Assembly (NCBI GenBank): GCA_030549495.1 | Contig: JAUIRK010000059.1 | Location: 124,001 to 188,000 of the forward strand | Length of the DNA: 64,000 nucleotides | Reading direction: 5' to 3' | Source: Nectonema munidae | Taxonomy: Eukaryota > Nematomorpha > Nectonematoida > Nectonematidae | Shown: positions 26,066-38,700 of the stretch, one piece after another | Layout: each line of letters opens with the position of its first letter | Numbering within the stretch: position 1 is the first letter of the stretch | Translations under genes and position numbers: made by a program | Notes under the pieces: generated by a model | The model's input: the letters and a program-made list of their open reading frames with translations, nothing else | Databases searched by the model: none | What the model was told of the DNA's origin: nothing

Positions 26066-29000
26066 TAGTGTTGCCAGGCAAAAATGAAATATCGTGAAAA
26101 TCATTGAAAAAAATCCCTAGAAATCCGTAGACCCAGGCCCTTAGTAAGGAAAAGTTTTCCGCGGAATGTGACACCTAATTTTTTTCACAAAAATGGAGAG
26201 AAAAAAGCTCTCAAGCAGTTCTAGAAAAGTCCAGGATTTCAAAATTGTTATCATTTCGGGGATTTCAGTTTAGGCCATTCCCCTTTCTTGCTGGCTAACG
26301 TAAATCAATCATTTCAATTATGCTGAAATTAATTGATTGAATCGTGAAATTAAAAAAATAAAAATAATTTTTTTTATTTTTCAAAAGATAGAAAAAAATA
26401 TATATTTACCTCTCAAAATAAAGAAAATATTCAAAATAAAAATCATTCATTGCACTATTTTGATTACACTGTCTTGAAAAAACATGTAAAATGTACAATC
26501 AACAATGCGATGGTCTTAGAGTGACACTGGATGATACTTTGATGACACATTCTGGTGACTCATAATTGTAACATGGCTCTCTTGTGTCATTTGTTTTGAC
26601 ATGTAGCAATCCTGAAAGCGTTGTCAAGTCCAGCTGATTTCTTTTATCCGTTTTAATGTTGTTTATCCTATTGAAAAAAAGAATATTTCAGACCCTGAGA
26701 AATGAAAAAAAAGCTTCAATAGTAGGCCTACCTAAAAAGACGCTCGCAGTCAGAGTTTGAATGAGGCAAGACTAGCAAATCTATCATTAATTTACTAAGC
26801 AATGGAAATCTTTTTTGACTATTTAGTGTCTCTAACTTGGAAAGCTATCCCCAGAACTCATCAACTTCACAATTTCCATGTTATAAGACATTGACATGAA
26901 CTGATAGTCCAGGAATTCATCTGTTAATTGATCCGAATGACATTTTAGTATAATCTGTGGAAATCTTTCTACCAAGGCTTAAACTAAAAAAATAAAAAAG
27001 TCTGGTATAAACAAAGTACACATTAATTATTCAGAGTAACTCATCAAATGTAGTTAAAATTACCTGTTTCAGCAGTCAAATTCTTTGATTTTCCTCAGCT
27101 GGACTGAGGATCTGAACATCCCTCAGGACAGGATCATTAAATGGTAGCTTAGCCTTTAGGTGCTGAACAGCTCTCACAGTAACTCCTCACATTACTGAAA
27201 CAACAAAATATCGTTGATATTCCTATCATAAATAAATTGACCTTCAGTTCCTCACTCAGTCTCAGCAAGGTAAGTGCATTTATGAAAATGGCATCATCGG
27301 GTAACTGGTATTTTATATCAGTAGATACATCTGTAGGGTTATCTCTAGAAGAACTTTTATCTGTACTGATAAATCTTTCTAGGAAAGACCTTAATGTTAC
27401 TTCCATCTCAGGTAGAAGGTTGTGAATGTTAGGCTTTGGAGACAGAAAAAATATACATGAATGGATGATGATGATGTTTGCTTGAGAAATTCAAAAGTTA
27501 GAAATATAAAAAAATTACAAACCTGGAACAGAATATTGAATCGATTAAATATTGGTATGATTGCTTTCAGAAACATGAAGCTTCCCTTGGTAATTTGATC
27601 CTTGAGATATTTTAATATTGTCTTTATTTTTTATTAGTTTTTTGCTCATCATGAGAAGAGAAGTAAGAGAGTAGAGCAAGCCATTGTTCAACCAGTCGCT
27701 TAGAACACATTTCAAGAGACAACTATCTAGTCTGTGCTGGCTTCAGTAGAGTATGGGGTTCAACCTCCACAAATTTCTGAAACTCTTCATACTGGGCTAA
27801 AAAGAGAGACGATTAAAACCTATTAACATCAAACATAATTTCAACTAAAAATAGTAAATCAACCTGACACTTATTGTCTCTTTAGTTGCCCATCAGATAA
27901 AACAGCTGATCTTTTACTCTTTAATTGTTTCTTCCTTCAATCAAACATTGACAACTTAATATCCGAATCAGATGTTAATTATTAAAATAGAAAAAAGTAA
28001 CAGATTTCAATAAGAAGGTCCTCCAGGTAATTTGGGAAAGCCTTCGAGGTAAAGCAAGCACAAAGGTGTGACACATGGCATACACAATGTAACACAAAGA
28101 GAGCAGGTTGCTGATTCTTGAGACGTGAAACAACAGAGTTTTGTATCCCAAGCATAGCAGCTGCCCCATTTGAGTTCCAGCCTATAAGCTTTTCATAATC
28201 AACACCATCAGCCTTCAACTTATCATCCATAAAGCGGAATAATTCTACTCCGATAGCGTTAGGACATGGTAAAAGACCATAAAATCTGACTTTCACAGAC
28301 TCAAGCGAAGGATCATAAACTCTACACAATATTGCAGCATGCTTACAATTACCACGGTCTGTGCTTTCGTCCAGTAACCTTTTTTCATCAACTTAATTGT
28401 CTCATTTTCCAGGTGTGGGGCCATAGCTGATTTTATTATGCACGATGTTTTCGCTCTTTTGCACCGGAAAGCTTTGGCAATTTCAGAGTCTGGACAAAGT
28501 TTAGGCAAAAGTTCTGTGAAGTGATCTGCCATGATGAAAGGCAAATTGTCTTCAACTTTCCAATAGCAAAATATCACTTCCGACTTTGTGACTTGATCCT
28601 GGGCAGATTTCTTTCTTCTAGAAAAGGATTGGAGAGCTTTCTGTTGAACACTAGCTATTCATTTCTCGTTTTTTATATGGATTAAAGTCTGAGCGGGATT
28701 TTCAAGATCTTTAAACCCACATCTGCTCACACACAGTTTTTTGAAGCAAATTTTGCAGAAGGCTGAATCATTGGTACCGCCATTTTTAATCCAATTTATT
28801 TTTTTCCCATTCGGGCTTGTATAGCTGTTTGTAGGCCCTCTTGAGCTTTATTTTTTTCGGAGGTGTTGTAATATCAGGACTGGCATTCTTAGATTCTGAA
28901 GACATTTTGGTATTGGATTGAAATGATTTGATGATGTTAAACTAAAGTTTACTTGAGTATTCTAAAGATAAAAAACATTTGGGTATTTTAATTTTTTATT

Positions 29001-29363
29001 ACTATCATATATGTTCAATCAAATGAAAAATAAATATAAAAATACGATACAGTGAAAATATTTTTAAGCTTTACTTTATAATGATAATGGACAAACAAAA
29101 TTTGAATGAAGAGTTTTTATTTTATAATGCAGAATTTTTTAGTGTGCACATTTTTTTAATCTGACCGAAAAATAAGTTAAAGTATTTAAAAAATAAATTT
29201 TTATCTCTTCAGAACCATAATTTTTGAAATATCTGTAAAATATCCGCAAAAAGTAAAAATTGATAGAAAAATCCAAGTGAACAAAAAATCTGTCCGTACT
29301 AAATTTTCCCTACTAAAATCCGTTATCATGGCATTCTTAAAAGGCCCCAAAATGGCAACTCTA
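26066..29363 (-). mobile_element. hAT transposon with a spliced transposase gene (hAT-C)
   Basis: Imperfect terminal repeats TAGTGTTGCCA (26066) and TAGAGTTGCCA (reverse strand, ending 29363) bracket the element. I found no 8-bp target duplication. On the minus strand the gene starts at about 28904 (MSSESKNASPDITTPPKKIK). It then encodes a zinc-finger-like segment, the AFRCKRAKTSCIIKSAMAPH block at 28480-28420, and a catalytic region around GWNSNGAAAMLGIQNSVVSR at 28180-28130 with HCVCHVSHLCA. LLKPAQTR at about 27750 and WLALLSYFSSHDEQKT follow. After GT-AG introns (one near 27430-27520, others near 27000-27060 and 26670-26720) come PNIHNLLPEMEVTLRSFLER, FNDPVLRDVQILSPAEENQR, LLVLPHSNSDCERLF (dimerisation domain) and RNQLDLTTLSGLLHVKTND. 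A few frameshifts and stops break it. A LINE scrap (27866-27978) sits inside. Confidence 0.77.
27866..27978 (+). mobile_element. LINE C-terminal scrap (L-H), same family as L-B
   Basis: The plus strand reads SDTYCLFSCPSDKTADLLLF and then SNIDNLISESDV. The DNA is closely similar to the reverse complement of 12440-12552 in L-B. It lies within hAT-C, between its LLIEIC and AQYEEFQKF blocks, so it was either captured in an intron or inserted there. Confidence 0.65.
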
Positions 29364-29671
29364 GTATCACAAAAAAATTTTCCGACTCTTAAAAAGAAAC
29401 AATTGGTATAAAAGATCTTTTGTTCACTTTTCTAGTTTTAATGATTTTGTCTACAGTTGTAAAGTTCATAAAATAAGCTCTCATTTGGTGTTTCACTCGC
29501 TAAATTTGTTTTAGAAATGCAAAAACTTAAAAAGCCTTATAATATTTCACCAATATTTGAATTACGCTTAGATGAATAAAATTTGTATTTTTCGCTGAAA
29601 ATACTAGCAATTTCGTATTCCTTTTTATATTTAAGAGCTGCCTTGAGAAGCATACATTTCTACGACTCAAC
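29364..29671 (+). promoter_or_regulatory. upstream region of GNL2 (promoter expected here)
   Basis: Only about 300 bases separate the hAT-C terminus from the GNL2 start codon. The stretch has no other gene, so the GNL2 promoter and 5' untranslated region should lie here or within hAT-C. I saw no convincing TATA box or initiator, so the position is inferred from spacing only. Confidence 0.3.
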
Positions 29672-29723
29672 ATGCCGAAGAATCATAACAGAGTGAATAA
29701 GTCAATGCATAGCATGAATCCAG
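29672..29723 (+). CDS. GNL2: GNL2 exon 1 (start codon)
   Basis: It encodes [17 protein letters not shown] and ends in phase 1 at CAG/GTAAAGT. The short basic start and the NP-D-R junction with exon 2 match the vertebrate GNL2 N-terminus, which supports this ATG. Confidence 0.82.
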
Positions 29724-32700
29724 GTAAAGTTTAGCACGTCATGGTACAATCAGGGGTGCACATTTTGTATTTTTTTCATTCTTCAAATAAACTTGCTCTT
29801 AGTTGGGAACACGACAAATTATCGTATTGTGCTTACCCCATCTTTTTAGCGTTCATCTCGACCTTTTTATATTTTATTTTTTTGTTGAAGAATTAGACCG
29901 AATTTTGTAGATACGCTTTTTAGTGCAATTTCTTTTACTAAGTCATTTCAACTCATTCCATTACGCTCAATAAATCTTAAATGAACTAGGAGTTGTAGAA
30001 AATGCTTAGATTTTATAAAAGGTCATTAAAAACTAGTTATTCAACTGTCATGTCTAATGCAAAGTAATTGGTCAGTTGCTATAAATAATCCTGAGTAAGT
30101 TTATTTAGTGTACTTTATTCAATGCCCACAAACCTTAGCTGATTTTTGTTTCTAATTTTCACATTTTTCATCTGAGTTATTTTTCCCAATTTAGAGGATT
30201 AAGCTTTTAAAACGGAATTGTAGCATATTTAAATTTAGGAAGATATTTGAAAATTTTTCCTAGTAAAAATGGTACTGCAGCTGTTTCAGATATTGTTATT
30301 GTATACACTTATTGAGTGAATTTGTTCATTAATAACAACTATTTTATATAGATCGTCCAAAAACCAAGCATGCTTCTTCCACCATGCGTGATAAATCGAC
30401 GATAAAGAGGTTGAAGGTGTATCGTAATTTCAAGGCCAAAAGGTTTCTTCTATCTTTAATTCTTTATATTATATTCAATACTTCTTCATCATCCCTTTTT
30501 CTCTATTTAGTAAAACAAACTTTGCAAACCGGAAAATGAACTTTAAGCTTTCTAGATCAAAACTTAGTTGATAATAGCTAGCGAATAATATGAAACGCTT
30601 TATTTATGTCAGGCAGCGCCATCATTTTTAGTCTCTTATTCGATAGCGTTTCTATTTACTTTTCTAATTGACAATGGATCTTTCATAAATATACGAAATT
30701 TCAGATTTGTTACAATTCATCAATATCAAATCAAGTAGTGACTGAATATTTTCACCCCTAATTATTAAAAATGGCCAACAGTTCACATAATATCTCAGAA
30801 TATGGACTTATAATTCATTTTACTATCTTTTTGATCCTTAATTGCACTCGTGTCCAAATTTAATAATGTGTTATCACCTTATCTCATAAGGGGTGAGTAT
30901 TCCTCGTTCACTCTTTCTGTTTTTATAGAAATCGCAAAGGTAAGATAACCAAAGCAGCTCCTTTCCAGTCTACATTGGCATCTGGCACTCAAGCACGCGT
31001 CGAACCAAATAGGAAATGGTTTGGTATGCTTTTCTTTAATGCGCATCATATGTACTCTGCATTATCTCTACACAATTTTTTTACTGACAGTATTCCACTA
31101 AGTTTAGTAAAAATATTTGCTACTTTTTATATTCATAATCTTTATAAAATTATGAGACCTGCCATCTTTCCCTTACAAGTTATATAATAATACTTTTGAA
31201 AAGTTTAACCAATAAATATATTTATGATTTGACGAATGCAATTGTGGGAAAAGGAGTTTTACTTTGAGTTGGGCTTAGAAAGACTAAAGAAATCCTAGCT
31301 TTCCAATTCTGACATACGTTTTTGTGCATGTACATTATTATTGCAAACTACACATTTCTTTCGAATGGAAAGCTTTTGAAACTCGTCTTAAAATTATAAA
31401 AATCTTGCTTTTTAAAATCCCTCAATTTTACTTTATCTTGCTGATCCCCTAGTTCTCTTCTCCGAATGATTGATATTAAGTTTTATTTAAGACTTGTTCT
31501 CGTATAAGCTTTTTCTTCATCTTTACAACTTGAAATGGAATAGCATTCAACTCCAAATTTCTAAACTTTTTGTGGTGGTCGGTTTTAAATTTTAAAAATC
31601 TTTTACTCTTCTAAAATATTTTTATTCAGTTAGGTTCCTTACATATCATTATCATGGATATTTATATTATTTTACTCAAAAAACTTACCCTTGGATCAAG
31701 AAATGTTGTGATTATTTACAAGTTCATTCTCAATTTTGTCACTTTTATAACATCTTCTCTTTGCTAAAAAAAGTTTCTTGAGATTCAGGAAAATATATGT
31801 TTGGAGTTATTCATTTAATTCTATACCTTGATGATGGTGCGCATGCTTTAAGCCCATGATCTTCAGAAACTGATGAATTTGAGGCACTTGTCTTTTCGCT
31901 GAATACCTCAAATGCTTCTAAAACTTGTGCACATTTCTTAATTAAATGATTGCGCATGCTGATGCTTGTTTGTCCCATACATACTCTCGTCTATAATTGA
32001 CAGGGATGGAAAGGAAACGTCCATTTCAAAAAACTTGCTATCTTTTAATGATCAAAATAAGTATAGGTGAGTGCAGTTATTTTCTTTTTCAAGTAGATTA
32101 ATTTTTGCATTTGATGTTTGGTACCTCTGGAGTGAATGCGAAATGTCCCTTTCCTTGAATTTGATGGAAACCCTTTCACTGTTATTTATTACTATGCTTC
32201 TAGGAAACACACGTACAATCACTCAGAATTCTCTTCAATCTTTCCAACAAGAGCTAGGACAAGCACTGAAAGATCCCTACCAAGTAGTATTGAAGCCCAC
32301 AAAAACACCCATCGCTCTTTTACAAGACGTTGCTAGGGTATTATTTCTATTTTCACCGCTTACTTACAAGCTTGAAAACCAAGTGCTTATTTGTATATTT
32401 GCGCTTACCAACGAATCATAAGAAAGGTAGACGGTGAAACTCGTCCCTTTCTTCTGCACATGAAAACACATTATGGCGCAAATCTTGTGATTATATCAAT
32501 ATTAAAACCCTTTTTTCCACGTATCAACACATATTTATTAATAGAATAAATTTAAGATGTAAACATTATAAGAATCAAATTTTTTATATTCCAAATAATT
32601 TTTCAAAAGGCCATGTAGATTGGCATGCATTTATCTTCAATTATTATGCCTTCTTTTTTGTTTTATATATGAATAGCAAGCTTTCAACTATTTTCAATTA

Positions 32701-35700
32701 GTTGTGCAGCATCTTTTTTGAATGAATTCAGTTCAAGCCAGTCAGAAAAAGAAGAGGGAAGGGCGTAAATTGAATATTTAAAAATAAAAATGGATAGAAA
32801 TAACTTGTACAAATCATAAAATTTCAAAATATTACTATTATAGAATAAACTAGTGGTGTGATATGTAAAATGCTTGTTATAAATTAATCGTATTACTTTC
32901 TTTTGGGCAACAAATATCTCATTAGAAGATGCATGACCCCAATTAATTATGTTATAATTTAAATGTGGTAAAACAAAGTTTTGTATAGCAAAAGTTTAAT
33001 GTTGGTTGGCAATAAGCTTCTTATCTGTTTTATCTTACCAGTAACTCTGTTCAATTTGCTCACAGTGAAAGTAACATGCTTTCTCCAGTTCAATTTATTG
33101 TCGATTATTAGTCCGAGAAAATTGAACTCATCAACATAATCTATACTTAATTTGGGAAAATTAACAGAAGTATTCGAAAACACCATTGCTTTGCACTTAG
33201 AATACTTGATTTCAAGATAAATGGATTCAAAGCAGCTTATTAAACTCAAAAATTTTGTTTTGACATCATTATTCAGAGGAACCACAATCCAAATATCATC
33301 TGCATAAATATAAATATTTTCAAAAGAAGATGAATTACCAATTTCATTAATATAAATATTAAACAAAAGTGGACCAAGGACGAGCCTTGGGGAATTCCAC
33401 ATTTTTTGTGTTGAAATGTAGAATAGATACCATCAAGAAAAACTGTTTGTTTTCTAAGTGATAAGTAAGAGAATAAGAGTATAAGAGAATTATAGGAAAT
33501 ACCATATAAATATAATTTTTCCAAAAGAATTGTATGAAAAATCCTATCAAAGGCCTTGGTCAAATCTATGAAAAGAGCTAAAGATGGTATGTTTTGATCT
33601 AAATAGTTGGTAATACAGTTAAGGAATAAAGAGTGAAGTAACTGTGTAGAATGCTTAGATCTGAAACCAAACTGATGTTTGTAAAATAGATTTTTATCAA
33701 GAAAGTATTTGTAAAGTTGATTATTGTACAGCATTTTTTCCAATATTTTTGAAAATGAAGATATTAGAGAAATTGGTCTATAGTTTTTGGCATTTGATCT
33801 ATTTCCATTCTTGAATATTGGAATCACTTTGGTTATTTTGAAAATTTCAGGGAAAGTCAAGTATTCTACACATGAATTAAAGCCTATTAATAATATGTGA
33901 GCAATGTATGACAAAATTAACTCGATAATTTGATGTGAGAAGCCAAAAAAATCTTTAGAAGTACTGCTTTTAATGCTTTGCATGGCGTTACATAGATCAA
34001 TCATGGTAAATTTATCAAAAGAAAACTTTGATCCAAATTTGCAAATGGGGAGCTGATTATGCGATGGACAATGGTATTTCGCCCGATCATTGAATACATT
34101 TGTAAACTCTTGATTAAAAGCTTCAACAACTTTGTGAGGATTGTCTGTTTTTTCATCATTAATAGACAGAGAGATTTTTTCAATTCTATTTTGCGTAAAA
34201 AAAATGATTTATCTGCGTCCATATCTTTCTTGTAGATTTAGAAGAAAAACATTTATTGTAATAATTTGTTTTACAGTTTTTTACTAAAGTTTTGACTTTG
34301 TTTCTGTAATAGATGAACCTTTTTTTCAAACTTATATCATTTTTACCCCCTTTCAAATATTGTCGATACAAGCTATTTTTAACACTAATCAGCCTTAGTA
34401 CATCGTCTGACATCCATGCATTGGATGTATGAGTCTCACTAGTATTTGTTTTAATATACCTATTACTTTTTTTCAATTCAAAAGATAAAATATTCATTAA
34501 CTTAGTAAACAATTGATTAGGATAATTGAAATAAGGGTATAGTAGTTTCAAAAAATCATATTTACTAACATTCATTACAAACTGTTTCTTATCAAAGAAT
34601 TTTTTCATATTAGATTTCAACTCAGGTTGAAAATTAATGTCAAGAAAAATAGGAAAGTGATCAGATATTGGATTGTAAAGTACAGAAGAATCAAATTTTA
34701 AAGATGAAGGAACTATAAAATTATCTATGAGAGTAAAGTGTTGAGGACGTGTAACTTTTGTTATTGCAAATGAAAAACTATTGCTTATTGTGAGATTATA
34801 AAATCGTTGTACATATTTGTTTCAAAAAAATAAAGTAACTAAGTAATTGTTCAGTTACAGAAATAATAAATAATGTCAATGAGAATGATACAGCTGACCA
34901 CTGTCATTTACCAATTTGTTAAAATCAGGTGTCAAGTAGCTTGTGCTAATTCTTAGGACTGACTGAAGATTTGAGTCAGTGTATGTACTTTGGTGTATGG
35001 CTTTAGAAGATATTAAAAATATTCTAATAATTTTTTGAATCTTGTAATATAACTTATTGGAAAATCTCTGTGAAATTAGTTTACATATTCCTTTGCGAAC
35101 CCCAACACGTAGTTTATATAATTTCTCTTTTGAACGCAGATTTTTCAAAATTTAGATATAATACGAGTGAAGGAGAGGGAAAGAAATTTTGTTGTGCCTC
35201 ATCAAGACATTGAAATACTTTTCACACCGTTCTTCCCTCATTTGTTAATATCAAAGCAAATAAAGAATAACTGTTTACCATTTCCGCTCCTATATTTCGA
35301 ATCATCTTACCTGTCAAACATTTCTCTCAAAATTTGTTTGTTAAAAATTGCATACTTCATTAGCATTAAAATATATTTTATTTGAATTATTATTTGCTTT
35401 TAATCTGAATATGCATTCCTTATTCTTCAGTACAAAAGAGTTCACGTTTTGGAAACTCAGCCTTTCAGCGATGCCTTTGGACCAAAGTCTACGCGAAAAA
35501 AGCCAAAGATCTCTACCAGTGAATACAACGTATGTTTTTATTTAAACTTCTTCGTGTGTTTCTTCGTGAAAACTTGTCATGATCGATCACCTCTGTCTTT
35601 GAAAATATGTTCACACAGGTCAAAAACAGGCTTGAATCTCATAGCAAAAATATTTGTGTAATACCTCATTTCTGAGACACATTTTAAGTTAATGTAAATT

Positions 35701-38700
35701 TGCTTATTTTAAGTAGAGATAGTTAAATGTCTAAGCATTGTATTCATATTTTTCTATCTATTTTAGTATTTATTAGATCTTTATCAACCGTTACTAGGTT
35801 AGAGTGCAATTCTTTTTAATAAACAAATGCACTGATTGGACATTTTGAGATTAAAAATTCGCATCCCTCAGCAAAATTGCAACCTTATGCGCCCTCCTTA
35901 AAACAATGTGTGAAAATACAGTAAATATTTAAAGTCAATATCTATAGTTCCGTTGATGTAAATAGGGGGCAAGTCCTCCATGGCGCCCTTCAGAAGATGC
36001 CTTGATATCTAAAAAAACCTTTATGAATAATAAATAAATCGAAATGTGACCCAATTACTAAGTTTATATCAATTTTTACACTATTTTGCTATTTAAATTT
36101 TGAAGGCGAATAATCCATTTTTTGGCCCCTCTTGTGAACTAGATTTTCTTTATATGCCCCCCCCCCTATCAAAATTATTTTACAAACGCTGTGATAGCTA
36201 TATAATAATAATAATCCATTGTTTCAATATGCACACACAAGTAAGCAATGTTTATCACAGTGTCTCCTTGTAGTATTTTTGAGCTCATTTTCTTCTGCCA
36301 CAGTGATTATATTTCAATTTCTGTTTCCTTGTCTGTTTTTCTCTTCCGCTTTCTCTGCTAAAACTCAATCACTCATGCTCTCTTTTCTCATTCAAGCTTT
36401 CTTCTTTCACCCAAGCTCTCTTTGTTCAAGCTCTCCTATTTCATTCAGCTCTCTTCTCTCTAATTTGTATTTAGAGTTAAATTAAAAATAATTCTATTTT
36501 ATCTCATTAGAAACTTGTTTTTAGCGAAATATAAGTTCAATATTTTAAGAACCTTTTTTCAAGATACCAAAGTTCAGCTATTCAAATTAATCATAGAGAT
36601 TTTTGGTAAAAATTTAGTTCCATCAATACACTAAACATTTTGCAAAAATGAAAATTTGTTCGTTTTTAAAAAAGAGAGAAATAGTTTTCAATCCTTTCAA
36701 TTTTATATCAATGAATATTGTCAGACTTGCGTTAAAAAAATTTTCAACAAAGGTCACTTAATCCTTATCAGTACGTTTGTTGCACTTTGTAACATTTGAA
36801 AACTTTAATTTTTTCAAGTCAAGAAATTTTTTTCAATAGCTATTTGGGAATGAATATTTTGACTAGCTATTCAGTTTAAAAACAAAAATACTATATTTTT
36901 TTCAATATTTGAGCAGAGATATTTTTTATAATGTTCAATTGTTAAATTTTGTAAGTAACACTGTGCATAATTAATTAAATTTGTTGATTATTATAATAAA
37001 AATATAATATCGAAAAATGTTTCAGTTTTTAAAAATGTACTTGATCTATTTATGACAGCAGTCAGAATTTTATTTGTAGACAGATGGTCAAAAAAACACA
37101 ATGATTTTCTTGTTCTCGTATATTATGATTTTTATGATTTATGTTAGTTTAAATAGTTTTTGATTTTGTGTTCTTAGACTTAAATAATTTTATGAAAAGT
37201 GATAAACTACCATTTTTGTATACTATGATTGTAAAAAATACAAGCGTTACCAAATCACATATAAGGTAGCTACTTCAACGTTGGCTTTGCTGCTTATAAA
37301 AACTTGAAAATATCAAATAAACTATCTCATTTTTTATGCCTCCTATTATTTTGAAATTATTCTGAGAACAGACGGTTTCATTTTAAAATAGTGAAAATTG
37401 CTTTATTAGTTTATTTTGTCTCCTTTCTCACTTATGTTAATTATAATTAACAAAAAAACGAAAATTTGATTAGCATTTTTAAGAGTATTTTTCACGCTGA
37501 TAACGAATATGAAAGTGATTTTTTTGTGGCACCTTTCAGTTTTTTGTAAAAAATAAATTTTGATTTTACGATCTTAACAGTATAAAATATTTTGCTACTA
37601 TACACTCCCATACAATTTTGTGTTTTTTGCTTATTTTATTATTATTATTATATCTGGAATTTTTTGCACAATTAATATTCATACATATGTGAATAAAAAA
37701 ATTTCAAACCCCCCTTTTACCTTATTAAGATTTTAGCTCAAAACGAATATTTTTTATTGTCCAAAACTGTATATGAACTCTAATTAAAGGCCTAATATAT
37801 ATATATATATATATATTTATGATTCGCTTGCAATCTTTATATTATAGATTTATCTTTTTTAGAATATTCTTTAATTTGTAAAAGTTAAAATTTCAAAATG
37901 CCGAGAGAGTGTAAAAATTTAGCTGATAAATTTTGCTACATATGTGGTTCAGTTACATTAAACCAATACAAGAGGCATTTGACACCACATGTTAAAAAAC
38001 TTTATGAGCTATACTTTGGATGTAAAGTTGTTGATCAAGACAAAAACTGGGCACCCCACATATGCTGTGCTAAATGTACAAGTTCTCTTTCTGCTTGGGC
38101 AAAAGGAAAAGGGCCTGGACTTCTCTTTAGAGTGCCAATGATCTGGAGAGAACCTAAAGATCATTTAACAGATTGCTATTTCTGTTTAACTGATATCAAA
38201 GGTATGTTAATTTATTAAAATTTTCTAATTAAACTAGTAAAGGATTTTTTATTTAGGCTGTAATAGAAAAAACAAAAAATCTATTTTGTATCCAAGTCTT
38301 GCTTCTGCTATTCGCCCAGTCTCACATTCAAATGATATTCCTGTACCTCAGCTACCTTTAAAAGTGCCAAGCGATGAAAGCTGCAACTCAGAAGATTCAG
38401 AAATGCATGATGCAAATTATGCAGCAGTGCTGGAATCCGATAAGAAACCACATTTAATAACACAAACTGAACTAAATGATCTTGTTCGCGATTTATCACT
38501 TACTAAGCAACAGAGTGAACTCCTGGCGTCTCGTTTACAGCAATGGCATTTGCTAAATGAAGATGTTAAAATTAGTATGTTCAGAAAACGTTCTGCCGAT
38601 ATAGAGAAGTTTTTTTCTTTAGAAAACAGTTTGACTTACTGTAACGATATCGATGGTTTATTTAGTGTACTTGAAATGTCATATGATCCAAATATGTGGA

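Noticed and set aside
36219-36485. Open frame of 88 codons rich in serine and phenylalanine
   Set aside because: It is a translation of a C/T-rich repeat block with no coding features.
37794-37816. TA-rich run as a promoter or origin
   Set aside because: It is a simple dinucleotide repeat. Similar runs occur elsewhere (2205-2215, 44030-44055) with no associated gene.
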